From contig JAGWSE010000471.1 in NCBI GenBank assembly GCA_028869395.1, positions 1 to 12,854 on the forward strand: a stretch of 12,854 nt of DNA. Direction: 5' to 3'. The DNA comes from Alphaproteobacteria bacterium (GTDB lineage: Bacteria > Pseudomonadota > Alphaproteobacteria > Caulobacterales > Caulobacteraceae). Within the stretch, counting starts at the first letter, position 1; the number at the start of each line of letters is the position of its first letter. Made by a program: the position numbers and the translations under genes. The notes below the pieces were generated by a model. That model saw nothing but the letters and a program-made list of their open reading frames with translations. It did no database searches and was not told where the DNA came from. Shown here piece by piece: positions 12,704 through 12,854 of this stretch.

Positions 12704-12854
12704 GCGTTCGAGGATGTCCGTCGGGGTCAAGGGGAGCCGAACGGGTCGGCGCGCCTTGCCGGCCGAAATTGCCGGGCCCGGACGGTTTTGCCGAGTGATT
12801 CGCGCCTTAACCCTGCACTTTAACCTGCTGTCAAGCGTGGCTGTGGTTGGTGTG
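12704..12854. other. Non-coding region at the right edge, probably upstream of the next gene
   Basis: No coding frame with a ribosome binding site is visible. The notable elements are a GATTC methylation-type site (12797-12801) and two TTAACC half-sites (12807-12812 and 12820-12825), 13 bp apart start to start. These resemble CtrA half-sites but with spacing two bases longer than the TTAA-N7-TTAA consensus. A flagellin promoter is possible but not shown. Confidence 0.35.

Noticed and set aside
12807..12823. Full CtrA site TTAA-N7-TTAA
   Set aside because: The spacer is 9 bases, not 7. Retained only as half-sites.
12840..12854. TGGCTGTGGTTGG at the window edge as the start of a sigma-54 promoter
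   Set aside because: No GC dinucleotide occurs at the required distance, and the sequence is cut off.

Overview
The window is about 12.9 kb of high-GC DNA from an alphaproteobacterium, almost certainly of the order Caulobacterales (Caulobacter or Phenylobacterium type). The reasons are an flbT-flaF flagellin-regulator pair at the right end, a NadQ-like degenerate-Nudix NAD regulator, a PPi-type pyruvate phosphate dikinase, and strong GC bias at third codon positions. The genus assignment is inference from gene content. Coding density is high: no gap without a gene exceeds about 245 bases, and I see no tRNA, rRNA, CRISPR array, insertion sequence or phage gene.

Left part (1-4408). The window opens inside ppdK (C-terminal 642 codons). 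A GNAT acetyltransferase follows 5 nt later, probably in the same operon. Facing it is a 371-aa FabH/KAS III-type condensing enzyme with an intact Cys-His-Asn triad. Divergent from that enzyme is a small signal-peptide-bearing outer-membrane beta-barrel protein, closed by a textbook intrinsic terminator.

Middle part (4448-9189). A one-helix membrane protein is coupled by an ATGA overlap to a fatty-acid-hydroxylase/sterol-desaturase family enzyme. It meets, tail to tail, a compact three-gene minus-strand operon: HD hydrolase, then a dual-specificity-type tyrosine phosphatase (TTG start), then a NadQ-like regulator. The HD gene is divergent from a plus-strand pair, a tandem universal stress protein and a 124-aa uncharacterised soluble protein. 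An FNR/FixK-like site lies in the shared promoter region.

Right part (9228-12854). On the minus strand are an extremely acidic 182-aa protein, a MoxR-type AAA ATPase and a lipoprotein carrying a 16-residue tandem repeat. A terminator-like hairpin between the last two contains the lipoprotein's Shine-Dalgarno. On the plus strand flbT and flaF overlap by 41 nt and end at a strong terminator. The last 150 bases look like the upstream region of another gene, possibly a flagellin.

Most genes belong to known families. The less charted pieces are the HD-phosphatase-NadQ operon, the stress-protein pair under a possible oxygen-responsive site, the orphan MoxR with its hairpin-occluded lipoprotein neighbour, and the acidic protein divergent from flbT.
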